Assembly (NCBI GenBank): GCA_029168955.1
Contig: JAPDOI010000185.1
Span: 962,001 to 1,026,000, forward strand
Length of the DNA stretch: 64,000 nt
Direction of reading: 5' to 3'
From: Aplectana chamaeleonis
Taxonomy: Eukaryota > Nematoda > Chromadorea > Rhabditida > Cosmocercidae
The notes beneath the pieces are model-generated. The model had not been told where the DNA came from. It made no database searches and saw only the letters and a program-made list of their open reading frames with translations. A program made the translations under genes and the position numbers. This document shows, piece after piece, positions 37,501 through 52,500 of the stretch. Numbering within the stretch: the first letter of the stretch is position 1; every line of letters begins with the position of its first letter.

Positions 37501-40500
37501 CTTTCTGTGACGTCCTGCACACTCCCACTGATGTCCTGCGCACTCCCACCGATGTCCTGCACACTCCGACTGATGTCCTGCACACTTTCTATGACGTCCT
37601 GCACGCTCCCACTAATGTCCTGCACACTCCGACTGATGTCCTGCACACTTTCTATGACGTCCTGCACACTCCCACTAATGTCCTGCACACTACCACTGAT
37701 GTCCTGCACACTTTCTATGACATCCTGCACGCTCCCACTAATGTCCTGCACACTCCGACTGATGTCCTGCACACTTTCTATGACGTCCTGCACACTCCCA
37801 CTGATGTCCTGCGCACTCCCACCGATGTCCTGCACACTTTCTATGACGTCCTGCACACTCCCACTAATGTCCTGCATACTCCGACTGATGTCCTGCACAC
37901 TTTCTATGACGTCCTGCACACTCCCAATGATGTCCTGCGCACTCCCACCGATGTCCTGCACACTCCGACTGATGTCCTGCACACTCCCACTGATGTCCTG
38001 CGCACTCCCGCCGATGTCCTGCACACTCCGACTGATGTCCTGCACACTTTCTATGACGTCCTGCACACTCCCACTAATGTCCTGCACACTCCGACTGATG
38101 TCCTGCACACTTTCTATGACGTCCTGCACACTTCCACTGATGTTCTGCACACTCCCACTGATGTCCTGCACACTTTTTATGACATCCTGCACGCTCCTAC
38201 TAATGTCCTGCACACTCCGACTAATGTCCTGCACACTCCGACTGATGTCCTGCACACTCCCACTGATGTCCTGCGAACTCCCACCGATGTCCTGCACACT
38301 CCGACTGATGTCCTGCACACTTTCTATGACGTCCTGCACACTCCCACTGATGTCCTGCACACTCCGACTGATGTCCTGCACACTTTCTATGACGTCCTGC
38401 ACACTCCCACTGATGTCCTGCGCACTCCCACCGATGTCCTGCACACTCCGACTGATGTCCTGCACACTTTCTATGACGTCCTGCACACTTCCACTGATGT
38501 TCTGCACACTCCCACTGATGTCCTGCACAGTTTCTATGACGTCCTGCACACTCCCACTGATGTCCTGCGCAGTCCCACTGATGTCCTGCACACTATCTAT
38601 GACGTCCTGCACACTCCCACTAATGTCCTGCACACTCCGACTGATGTCCTGCACACTCCCACTGATGTCCTGCGAACTCCCACCGATGTCCTGCACACTC
38701 CGACTGATGTCCTGCACACTTTCTATGACGTCCTGCACACTCCCACTAATGTCCTGCACACTACCACTGATGTCCTGCACACTTTCTATGACATCCTGCA
38801 CGCTCCCACTAATGTCCTGCACACTCCGACTGATGTCCTGCACACTTTCTATGACGTCCTGCACACTCCCACTGATGTCCTGCGCACTCCCACCGATGTC
38901 CTGCACACTCCGACTGATGTCCTGCACACTTTCTATGACGTCCTGCACACTCCCACTGATGTCCTGCGCACTCCCACCGATGTCCTGCACACTCCGACTG
39001 ATGTCCTGCACACTTTCTATGACGTCCTGCACACTCCCACTGATGTCCTGCACACTCCGACTGATGTCCTGCACACTTTCTATGACGTCCTGCACACTCC
39101 CACTAATGTCCTGCACACTCCCACTGATGCCCTGCGCACTCCCACCGATGTCCTGCACACTCCCACTGATGTCCTGCGCAGTCCCACTGATGTCCTGCAC
39201 ACTCCCACTAGTGTCCTGCACACTACCACTGATGTCCTGCACACTTTCTATGACGTCCTGCACACTCCCACTGATGTCCTGCGCACTCCAACTGATGTCC
39301 TGCACAGTTTCAATGACGTCCTGCACACTCCCACCGATGTCCTGCACACTCCGACTGATGTCCTGCACACTTTCTATGACGTCCTGCACACTCCGACTGA
39401 TGTCCTGCACACTTTCTATGACGTCCTGCACACTCCCACTAATGTCCTGCACACTCCGACTGATGTCCTGCACACTTTCTATGACGTCCTGCACACTCCC
39501 ACTGATGTCCTGCGCACTCCCACCGATGTCCTGCACACTTTCTATGACATCCTGCACGCTCCCACTAATGTCCTGCACACTCCGACTGATGTCCTGCACA
39601 CTTTCTATGACGTCCTGCACACTCCCACTGATGTCCTGCGCACTCCCACCGATGTCCTGCACACTTTCTATGACGTCCTGCACACTTCCACTGATGTTCT
39701 GCACACTCCCACTGATGTCCTGCACACTTTCTATGACGTCCTGCACACTCCCACTAATGTCCTGCACACTACCACTGATGTCCTGCACACTTTCTATGAC
39801 ATCCTGCACGCTCCCACTAATGTCCTGCACACTCCGACTGATGTCCTGCACACTTTCTATGACGTCCTGCACACTCCCACTGATGTCCTGCACACTCCCA
39901 CCGATGTCCTGCACGCTCCCACTGATGTCCTGCACACTCCGACTGATGTCCTGCACACTTTCTATGACGTCCTGCACACTCCCACTGATGTCCTGCGCAC
40001 TCCCACCGATGTCCTGCACACTTTCTATGACGTCCTGCACACTCCCACTAATGTCCTGCACACTCCGACTGATGTCCTGCACACTTTCTATGACGTCCTG
40101 CACACTCCCACTGATGTCCTGCGCACTCCCACCGATGTCCTGCACACTCCGACTGATGTCCTGCACACTTTCTATGACGTCCTGCACACTCCCACTGATG
40201 TCCTGCACACTCCGACTGATGTCCTGCACACTTTCTATGACGTCCTGCACACTCCCACTAATGTCCTGCACACTACCACTGATGTCCTGCACACTTTCTA
40301 TGACATCCTGCACGCTCCCACTAATGTCCTGCACACTCCGACTGATGTCCTGCACACTCCCACTGATGTCCTGCGAACTCCCACCGATGTCCTGCACACT
40401 CCGACTGATGTCCTGCACACTTTCTATGACGTCCTGCACACTCCCACTAATGTCCTGCACACTACCACTGATGTCCTGCACACTTTCTATGACATCCTGC

Positions 40501-43500
40501 ACGCTCCCACTAATGTCCTGTACACTCCGACTGATGTCCTGCACACTTTCTATGACGTCCTGCACACTCCCACTAATGTCCTGTACACTCCGACTGATGT
40601 CCTGCACACTTTCTATGACGTCCTGCACACTCCCACTGATGTCCTGCGCACTCCCACCGATGTCCTACACACTCCGACTGATGTCCTGCACACTTTCTAT
40701 GACGTCCTGCACACTCCCACTAATGTCCTGCACACTGCCACTGATATCGTGCACACTTTCTATGACATCCTGCACGCTCCCACCGATGTCCTGCACACTC
40801 CGACTGATGTCCTGCACACTTTCTGTGGCGTCCTGCACACTCCCACTGATGTCCTGCGCACTCCCGCCGATGTCCTGCACACTCTCACTGATGTCGTGCA
40901 CACTTTCTATGACGTCCTGCACACTCCCACTAATGTCCTGCACGCTCCCACTAATGTCCTGCACACTCCTATTGATGTCCTGCACACTCCCACTGATGTC
41001 CTGAACACTTTCTATGATGTCCTGCACACTCCCACTAATGTCCTGCACACTCCCACTGATGTCCTGCACACTCCGACTGATGTCCTGCACACTTTCTGTG
41101 ACGTCCTGCACACTCCCACTGATGTCCTGCGCACTCCGACTGATGTCCTGCACACTACCACTGGTGTCCTGCACACTTTCTATGACATCCTGCACGCTCC
41201 CACTAATGTCCTGCACACTCCGACTGATGTCCTGCACACTTTCTATGACGTCCTGCACACTCCCACTGATGTCCTGCACACTCCGACTGATGTCCTGCAC
41301 ACTTTCTATGACGTCCTGCACACTCCCACTAATGTCCTGCGCACTCCCACTGATGTCCTGCACACTCCGACTGATGTCCTGCACACTCCCACTGATGTCC
41401 TGCGAACTCCCACCGATGTCCTGCACACTCCGACTGATGTCCTGCACACTTTCTATGACGTCCTGCACACTCCCACTAATGTCCTGCACACTACCACTGA
41501 TGTCCTGCACACTTTCTATGACGTCCTGCACACTCCCACTGATGTCCTGCGCACTCCCACCGATGTCCTGCACACTTTCTATGACGTCCTGCACACTCCC
41601 ACTAATGTCCTGCACACTCCGACTGATGTCCTGCACACTCCCACTGATGTCCTGCGCACTCCCACCGATGTCCTACACACTCCGACTGATGTCCTGCACA
41701 CTTTCTATGACGTCCTGCACACTCCGACTGATGTCCTGCACACTCCCACTGATGTCCTGCGAACTCCCACCGATGTCCTGCACACTCCGACTGATGTCCT
41801 GCACACTTTCTATGACGTCCTGCACACTCCCACTAATGTCCTGCACACTACCACTGATGTCCTGCACATTCCCACTAATGTCCTGCACACTCCCACTGAT
41901 GTCCTGCACACTCCGACTGATGTCCTGCACACTTTCTATGACGTCCTGCACACTACCACTGATGTCCTGCACACTTTCTATGACATCCTGCACGCTCCCA
42001 CTAATGTCCTGTACACTCCGACTGATGTCCTGCACACTTTCTATGACGTCCTGCACACTCCCACTGATGTCCTGCGCACTCCCACCGATGTCCTACACAC
42101 TCCGACTGATGTCCTGCACACTTTCTATGACGTCCTGCACACTCCGACTGATGTCCTGCACACTTTCTATGACGTCCTGCACACTCCCACTGATGTCCTG
42201 CACACTCCCACTGATGTCCTGCACACTCCGACTGATGTCCTGCACACTTTCTATGACGTCCTGCACACTCCCACTAATGTCCTGCACACTACCACTGATG
42301 TCCTGCACACTTTCTATGACATCCTGCACGCTCCCACTAATGTCCTGCACACTCCGACTGATGTCCTGCACACTTTCTATGACGTCCTGCACACTTCCAC
42401 TGATGTCCTGCACACTCCCACCGATGTCCTGCACACTCCGACTGATGTCCTGCACACTCCCACTGATGTCCTGCACACTCCCACCGATGTCCTGCACACT
42501 CCGACTGATGTCCTGCACATTTTCTATGATGTCCTGCACGCTCCCACTAATGTCCTGCACGCTCCCCCTAATGTCCTGCACACTCCGACTAATGTCCTGC
42601 ACACTCCGACTGATGTCCTGCACACTCCCACTGATGTCCTGCAAACTCCCACCGATGTCCTGCACACTCCGACTGATGTCCTGCACACTTTCTATGACGT
42701 CCTGCACACTCCCACTAATGTCCTGCACACTACCACTGATGTCCTGCACACTTTCTATGACATCCTGCACGCTCCCACTAATGTCCTGCACACTCCGACT
42801 GATGTCCTGCACACTTTCTATGACGTCCTGCACACTCCCACTGATGTCCTGCACACTTTCTATGACGTCCTGCACACTCCGACTGATGTCCTGCACACTT
42901 TCTATGACGTCCTGCACACTCCCACTGATGTCCTGCACACTCCCACCGATGTCCTGCACACTCCGACTGATGTCCTGCACACTTTCTATGACGTCCTGCA
43001 CACTCCCACTAATGTCCTGCACACTCCCACTGATGTCCTGCACACTTTCTATGACATCCTGCACGCTCCCACTAATGTCCTGCACACTCCGACTGATGTC
43101 CTGCACACTTTCTATGACGTCCTGCACACTCCCACTGATGTCCTGCGCACTCCCACCGATGTCCTGCACACTCCGACTGATGTCCTGCACACTTTCTATG
43201 ACGTCCTGCACACTCCCACTGATGTCCTGCACACTCCGACTGATGTCCTGCACACTTTCTATGACGTCCTGCACACTCCCACTGATGTCCTGCACACTTT
43301 CTATGACGTCCTGCACACTCCCACTGATGTCCTGCGCACTCCCACCGATGTCCTGCACACTCCGACTGATGTCCTGCACACTTTCTATGACGTCCTGCAC
43401 ACTCCCACTGATGTCCTGCGCACTCCCACCGATGTCCTGCACACTCCGACTGATGTCCTGCACACTTTCTATGACGTCCTGCACGCTCCCACTAATGTCC

Positions 43501-46500
43501 TGCACACTTTCTATGACGCCCTGCACACTCCCACTGATGTCCTGCGCACTCCCACCGATGTCCTGCACACTCCCACTAATGTCCTGCACACTACCACTGA
43601 TGTCCTGCACACTTTCTATGACATCCTGCACGCTCCCACTAATGTCCTGCACACTCCGACTGATGTCCTGCACACTTTCTATGACGTCCTGCACACTCCC
43701 ACTGATGTCCTGCGCACTCCCACCGATGTCCTGCACACTTTCCATGACATCCTGCACGCTCCCACTAATGTCCTGCACACTCCGACTGATGTTCTGCACA
43801 CTTTCTATGACGTCCTGCACACTCCCACTGATGTCCTGCGCACTCCCACCGATGTCCTGCACACTTTCTATGACGTCCTGCACACTTCCACTGATGTTCT
43901 GCACACTCCCACTGATGTCCTGCACACTTTTTATGACATCCTGCACGCTCCTACTAATGTCCTGCACACTCCGACTAATGTCCTGCACACTCCGACTGAT
44001 GTCCTGCACACTTTCTATGACGTCCTGCACACTCCCACTGATGTCCTGCGCACTCCCACCGATGTCCTGCACACTCCGACTGATGTCCTGCACACTTTCT
44101 ATGACGTCCTGCACACTCCGACTGATGTCCTGCACACTTTCTATGACGTCCTGCACACTCCCACTGATGTCCTGCACACTCCGACTGATGTCCTGCACAC
44201 TCCGACTGATGTCCTGCACACTTTCTATGACGTCCTGCACACTCCCACTGATGTCCTGCGCACTCCCACCGATGTCCTGCACACTCCGACTGATGTCCTG
44301 CACACTTTCTATGACGTCCTGCACACTCCCACTGATGTCCTGCGCACTCCCACCGATGTCCTGCACACTCCGACTGATGTCCTGCACACTTTCTATGACG
44401 TCCTGCACACTCCCACTAATGTCCTGCACACTCCGACTGATGTCCTGCACACTCCCACTGATGTCCTGCGAACTCCCACCGATGTCCTGCACACTCCGAC
44501 TGATGTCCTGCACACTTTCTATGACGTCCTGCACACTCCCACTAATGTCCTGCACACTCCGACTGATGTCCTGCACACTTTCTATGACGTCCTGCACACT
44601 CCCACTGATGTCCTGCACAATCCGACTGATGTCCTGCACACTTTCTATGACGTCCTGCACACTCCCACTGATGTCCTGCACACTTTCTATGACATCCTGC
44701 ACGCTCCCACTAATGTCCTGTACACTCCGACTGATGTCCTGCACACTTTCTATGACGTCCTGCACACTCCCACTGATGTCCTGCGCACTCCCACCGATGT
44801 CCTGCACACTCCGACTGATGTCCTGCACACTTTCTATGACGTCCTGCACGCTCCCACTAATGTCCTGCACACTCCGACTAATGTCCTGCACACTCCGACT
44901 GATGTCCTGCACACTCCCACTGATGTCCTGCAAACTCCCACCGATGTCCTGCACACTCCGACTGATGTCCTGCACACTTTCTATGACGTCCTGCACACTC
45001 CCACTAATGTCCTGCACACTCCGACTGATGTCCTGCACACTTTCTATGACGTCCTGCGCACTCCCACCGATGTCCTCCACACTCCGACTGATGTCCTGCA
45101 CACTTTCTGTGACGTCCTGCACACTCCCACTGATGTCCTGCACACTTTCTATGATGTCCTGCACACTCCGACTGATGTCCTGCACACTTTCTATGACGTC
45201 CTGCACACTCCCACTGATGTCCTGCGAACTCCCACCGATGTCCTGCACACTCCGACTGATGTCCTGCACACTTTCTATGACGTCCTGCACACTTCCACTG
45301 ATGTCCTGCACACTTTCTATGACGTCCTGCCCACTCCCACTGATGTCCTGCACGCTTCCACTAATGTCCTGCATACTCCGACTGATGTCCTGCACACTTT
45401 CTATGACGTCCTGCACACTCCCAATGATGTCCTGCGCACTCCCACCGATGTCCTGCACACTCCGACTGATGTCCTGCACACTTTCTGTGACGTCCTGCAC
45501 ACTCCCACTGATGTCCTGCTTTTTTTCTATGACGTCCTGCACACTCCGACTGATGTCCTGCACACTTTCTATGACGTCCTGCACACTCCCACTGATGTCC
45601 TGCGCACTCCCGCCGATGTCCTGCACACTCCGACTGATGTCCTGTACACTTTCTATGACGTCCTGCACACTCCCACTAATGTCCTGCACACTGCCACTGA
45701 TGTCCTGCACACTTTCTATGACATCCTGCACGCTCCCACTAATGTCCTGCACACTCCGACTGATGTCCTGCACACTTTCTATGACGTCCTGCACACTCCC
45801 ACTGATGTCCTGCGCACTCCCACCGATGTCCTACACACTCCGACTGATGTCCTGCACACTTTCTATGACGTCCTGCACACTCCGACTGATGTCCTGCACA
45901 CTCCCACTGATGTCCTGCGAACTCCCACCGATGTCCTGCACACTCCGACTGATGTCCTGCACACTTTCTATGACGTCCTGCACACTCCCACTAATGTCCT
46001 GCACACTTTATATGACGTTCTGCACACTCCGACTGATGTCCTGCACACTTTCTATGACGTCCTGCACACTCCCACTGATGTCCTGCGCACTCCCACCGAT
46101 GTCCTACACACTCCGACTGATGTCCTGCACACTTTCTATGACGTCCTGCACACTCCGACTGATGTCCTGCACACTTTCTATGACGTCCTGCACACTCCCA
46201 CTGATGTCCTGCACACTCCGACTGATGTCCTGCACACTTTCTATGACGTCCTGCACACTCCGACTGATGTCCTGCGCACTCCCACCGATGTCCTGCACAC
46301 TCCGACTGATGTCCTGCACACTCCCACCGATGTCCTGCACACTCCGACTGATGTCCTGCACACTTTCTATGACGTCCTGCACACTCCCACTAATGTCCTG
46401 CACACTACCACTGATGTCCTGCACACTTTCTATGACATCCTGCACGCTCCCACTAATGTCCTGCACACTCCGACTGATGTCCTGCACACTTTCTATGACG

Positions 46501-49500
46501 TCCTGCACACTCCCACTGATGTCCTGCGCACTCCCACCGATGTCCTGCACACTTTCTATGACGTCCTGCACGCTCCCACTAATGTCCTGCACACTCCGAC
46601 TGATGTCCTGCACACTTTCTATGACGTCCTGCACACTCCCACTGATGTCCTGCGCACTCCCACCGATGTCCTGCACACTCCGACTGATGTCCTGCACACT
46701 TTCTATGACGTCCTGCACACTCCCACTAATGTCCTGCACACTACCACTGATGTCCTGCACACTTTCTATGACATCCTGCACGCTCCCACTAATGTCCTGC
46801 ACACTCCGACTGATGTCCTGCACACTTTCTATGACGTCCTGCACACTCCCACTGATGTCCTGCGCACTCCCACCGATGTCCTGCACACTCCGACTGATGT
46901 CCTGCACACTTTCTATGACGTCCTGCACACTCCCACTAATGTCCTGCACACTCCGACTGATGTCCTGCACACTTTCTATGACGTCCTGCACACTCCCACT
47001 GATGTCCTGCACACTCCGACTGACGTCCTGCACACTTCCACTGATGTCCTGCACACTCCCACTAATGTCCTGCACACTACCACTGATGTCCTGCACACTT
47101 TCTATGACATCCTGCACGCTCCCACTAATGTCCTGCACACTCCGACTGATGTCCTGCACACTTTCTATGACGTCCTGCACACTCCCACTAATGTCCTGCA
47201 CACTACCACTGATGTCCTGCACACTTTCTATGACATCCTGCACGCTCCCACTGATGTCCTGCACACTTTCTATGACGTCCTGCACGCTCCCACTAGTGCC
47301 CTGCACACTCCGACTGATGCCCTACACACTCCGACTGATGTCCTGCACACTTTCTATGACGTCCTGCACACTCCCACTAATGTCCTGCACACTCCCACTG
47401 ATGTCCTGCACACTTTCTATGACATCCTGCACGCTCCCACTAATGTCCTGCACACTCCGACTGATGTCCTGCACACTTTCTATGACGTCCTGCACACTCC
47501 CACTGATGTCCTGCGCACTCCCACCGATGTCCTGCACACTCCGACTGATGTCCTGCACACTTTCTATGACGTCCTGCACACTCCCACTGATGTCCTGCAC
47601 GCTCCCACTAATGTCCTGCACACTCCGACTAATGTCCTGCACACTCCGACTGATGTCCTGCACACTCCCACTAATGTCCTGCACACTCCGACTGATGTCC
47701 TGCACACTTTCTATGACGTCCTGCACACTCCCACTGATGTCCTGCACACTCCCACCGATGTCCTGCACACTTTCTATGACGTCCTGCACACTCCCACTAA
47801 TGTCCTGCACACTCCGACTGATGTCCTGCACACTTTCTATGACGTCCTGCACACTCCGACTGATGTCCTGCACACTTTCTATGACGTCCTGCACACTCCC
47901 ACTGATGTCCTGCACACTTTCTATGACGTCCTGCACACTCCCACTGATGTCCTGCGCACTCCCACCGATGTCCTGCACACTCCGACTGATGTCCTGCACA
48001 CTTTCTATGACGTCCTGCACACTCCCACTGATGTCCTGCGCACTCCCACCGATGTCCTGCACACTTTCTATGACATCCTGCACGCTCCCACTAATGTCCT
48101 GCACACTCCGACTGATGTCCTGCACACTTTCTATGACGTCCTGCACACTCCCACTGATGTCCTGCGCACTCCCACCGATGTCCTGCACACTCCGACTGAT
48201 GTCCTGCACACTTTCTGTGACGTCCTGCACACTCCCACTGATGTCCTGCGCACTCCCGCCGATGTCCTGCACACTCCGACTGATGTCCTGCACACTTTCT
48301 ATGACGTCCTGCACACTCCCACTAATGTCCTGCACACTCCGACTGATGTCCTGCACACTTTCTATGACATCCTGCACGCTCCCACTAATGTCCTGCACAC
48401 TCCGACTGATGTCCTGCACACTTTCTATGACGTCCTGCACACTCCCACTGATGTCCTGCGCACTCCCACCGATGTCCTGCACACTTTCTATGACATCCTG
48501 CACGCTCCTACTAATGTCCTGCACACTCCGACTAATGTCCTGCACACTCCGACTGATGTCCTGCACACTCCGACTAATGTCCTGCACACTCCGACTGATG
48601 TCCTGCACACTCCCACTGATGTCCTGCGAACTCCCACCGATGTCCTGCACACTCCGACTGATGTCCTGCACACTTTCTATGACGTCCTGCACACTCCCAC
48701 TGATGTCCTGCGCACTCCCACCGATGTCCTGCACACTCCGACTGATGTCCTGCACACTTTCTATGACGTCCTGCACACTCCCACTGATGTCCTGCGCACT
48801 CCCACCGATGTCCTGCACACTCCGACTGATGTCCTGCACACTTTCTATGACGTCCTGCACACTCCCACTAATGTCCTGCACACTACCACTGATGTCCTGC
48901 ATACTACCACTGATGTCCTGCACACTCCGACTGATGTCCTGCACACTTTCTATGACGTCCTGCACACTCCGACTGATGTCCTGCACACTTTCTATGACGT
49001 CCTGCACACTCCGACTGATGTCCTGCACACTTTCTATGACGTCCTGCACACTCCCACTGATGTCCTGCGCACTCCCACCGATGTCCTGCACACTCCGACT
49101 GATGTCCTGCACACTTTCTATGACGTCCTGCACACTCCCACTGATGTCCTGCACACTACCACTGATGTCCTGCACACTTTCTATGACATCCTGCACGCTC
49201 CCACTAATGTCCTGCACACTCCGACTGATGTCCTGCACACTTTCTATGACGTCCTGCACACTCCCACTGATGTCCTGCGCACTCCCACCGATGTCCTGCA
49301 CACTCCGACTGATGTCCTGCACACTTTCTATGACGTCCTGCACACTCCCACTGATGTCCTGCGCACTCCCACCGATGTCCTGCACACTCCGACTGATGTC
49401 CTGCACACTTTCTATGACGTCCTGCACACTCCCACTAATGTCCTGCACACTCCGACTGATGTCCTGCACACTCCCACTGATGTCCTGCGAACTCCCACCG

Positions 49501-52500
49501 ATGTCCTGCACACTCCGACTGATGTCCTGCACACTTTCTATGACGTCCTGCACACTCCCACTAATGTCCTGCACACTCCGACTGATGTCCTGCACACTTT
49601 CTATGACGTCCTGCACACTCCCACTGATGTCCTGCGCACTCCCACCGATGTCCTGCACACTTTCTATGACATCCTGCACGCTCCCACTAATGTCCTGCAC
49701 ACTCCGACTAATGTCCTGCACACTCCGACTGATGTCCTGCACACTCCGACTGATGTCCTGCACACTTTCTATGACGTCCTGCACACTCCCACTAATGTCC
49801 TGCACACTACCACTGATGTCCTGCATACTACCACTGATGTCCTGCACACTTTCTATGACATCCTGCACGCTCCCACTAATGTCCTGCACACTCCGACTAA
49901 TGTCCTGCACACTCCGACTGATGTCCTGCACACTCCCACTGATGTCCTGCGAACTCCCACCGATGTCCTGCACACTCCGACTGATGTCCTGCACACTTTC
50001 TATGACGTCCTGCACACTCCCACTAATGTCCTGCACACTACCACCGATGTCCTGCACACTTTCTATGACGTCCTGCACACTCCGACTGATGTCCTGCGCA
50101 CTCCCTCCGATGTCCTGCACACTTTCCATGACATCCTGCACGCTCCCACTAATGTCCTGCACGCTCCCACTAATGTCCTGCACACTCCGACTGATGTCCT
50201 GCACACTTTCTATGACGTCCTGCACACTCCCACTGATGTCCTGCGCACTCCCACCGATGTCCTACACACTCCGACTGATGTCCTGCACACTTTCTATGAC
50301 GTCCTGCACACTCCGACTGATGTCCTGCACACTTTCTATGACGTCCTGCACACTCCCACTGATGTCCTGCACACTCCGACTGATGTCCTGCACACTTTCT
50401 ATGACGTCCTGCACACTCCCACTGATGTCCTGCGCACTCCCACCGATGTCCTGCACACTTTCTATGACGTCCTGCGCACTCCCACCGATGTCCTGCACAC
50501 TCCGACTGATGTCCTGCACACTTTCTGTGACGTCCTGCACACTCCCACTGATGTCCTGCGCACTCCCGCCGATGTCCTGCACACTCCGACTGATGTCCTG
50601 CACACTTTCTATGACGTCCTGCACACTCCCACTAATGTCCTGCACACTACCACTGATGTCCTGCACACTTTCTATGACATCCTGCACGCTCCCACTAATG
50701 TCCTGCACACTCCGACTGATGTCCTGCACACTTTCTATGACGTCCTGCACACTCCCACTGATGTCCTGCACACTTTCTATGACGTCCTGCACACTCCGAC
50801 TGATGTCCTGCACACTTTCTATGACGTCCTGCACACTCCCACTAATGTCCTGCACGCTCCCACTAATGTCTTGCACACTCCGACTGATGTCCTGCACACT
50901 TTCTATGACGTCCTGCACACTCCCACTGATGTCCTGCACACTCCGACTGATGTCCTGCACACTTTCTATGACGTCCTGCACACTCCCACTGATGTCCTGC
51001 ACAATCCGACTGATGTCCTGCACACTTTCTATGACGTCCTGCACACTCCCACTGATGTCCTGCGCACTCCCACCGATGTCCTGCACACTCCGACTGATGT
51101 CCTGCACACTTTCTATGACGTCCTGCACACTCCCACTAATGTCCTGCACACTACCACTGATGTCCTGCGCACTCCCACCGATGTCCTGCACACTTTCCAT
51201 GACGTCCTGCACGCTCCCACTGATGTCCTGCACACTCCCACTAATGTCCTGCACACTCCCACTGATGTCCTGCGCAGTCCCACTGATGTCCTGCACACTA
51301 TCTATGACGTCCTGCACACTCCCACTAATGTCCTGCACAGTTTCTATGACGTCCTGCACACTCCCACTAATGTCCTGCACACTCCGACTGATGTCCTGCG
51401 CAGTCCCACTGATGTCCTGCACACTATCTATGACGTCCTGCACACTCCCACTAATGTCCTGCACACTCCGACTGATGTCCTGCACACCACTGATGTCCTG
51501 CGCACTCCCGCCGATGTCCTGCACACTCCGACTGATGTCCTGTACACTTTCTATGACGTCCTGCACACTCCCACTAATGTCCTGCACACTGCCCCTGATG
51601 TCCTGCACACTTTCTATGACGTCCTGCACACTCCCACTAATGTCCTGCATACTCCGACTGATGTCCTGCACACTTTCTATGACGTCCTGCACACTCCCAC
51701 TGATGTCCTGCACGCTCCCACTAATGTCCTGCACACTCCCACTGATGTCCTGCACAATCCGACTGATGTTCTCAACACTTTCTATGACGTCCTGCACACT
51801 CCCACTGATGTCCTGCACACTTTCTATGACATCCTGCACGCTCCCACTAATGTCCTGCACGCTCCCACTAATGTCCTGCACACTCCGACTGATGTCCTGC
51901 ACACTTTCTATGACGTCCTGCACACTCCCACTGATGTCCTGCGCACTCCCACCGATGTCCTGCACACTCCGACTGATGTCCTGCACACTTTCTATGACGT
52001 CCTGCACACTACCACTGATGTCCTGCACACTTTCTATGACATCCTGCACGCTCCCACTAATGTCCTGCACACTCCGACTAATGTCCTGCACACTCCGACT
52101 GACGTCCTGCACACTCCCACTGATGTCCTGAGCTCTCCCACCGATGTCCTGCACACTCCGACTGATGTCCCGCACACTTTCTATGACGTCCTGCACACTC
52201 CCACTAATGTCCTGCACACTACCACTGATGTCCTGCACACTTTCTATGACATCCTGCACGCTCCCACTAATGTCCTGCACACTCCGACTGATGTCCTGCA
52301 CACTTTCTATGACGTCCTGCACACTCCCACTGATGTCCTGCGCACTCCCACCGATGTCCTGCACACTTTCCATGACATCCTGCACGCTCCCACTAATGTC
52401 CTGCACACTCCGACTGATGTCCTGCACACTTTCTATGACGTCCTGCACACTCCCACTGATGTCCTGCACACTTTCTATGACGTCCTGCACACTCCCACTG

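Noticed and set aside
41014..52131. 3,705-codon CTLPLMS-repeat ORF overlapping the above
   Set aside because: This is the second open forward frame of the same satellite; two genes in overlapping frames of a repeat is not credible.
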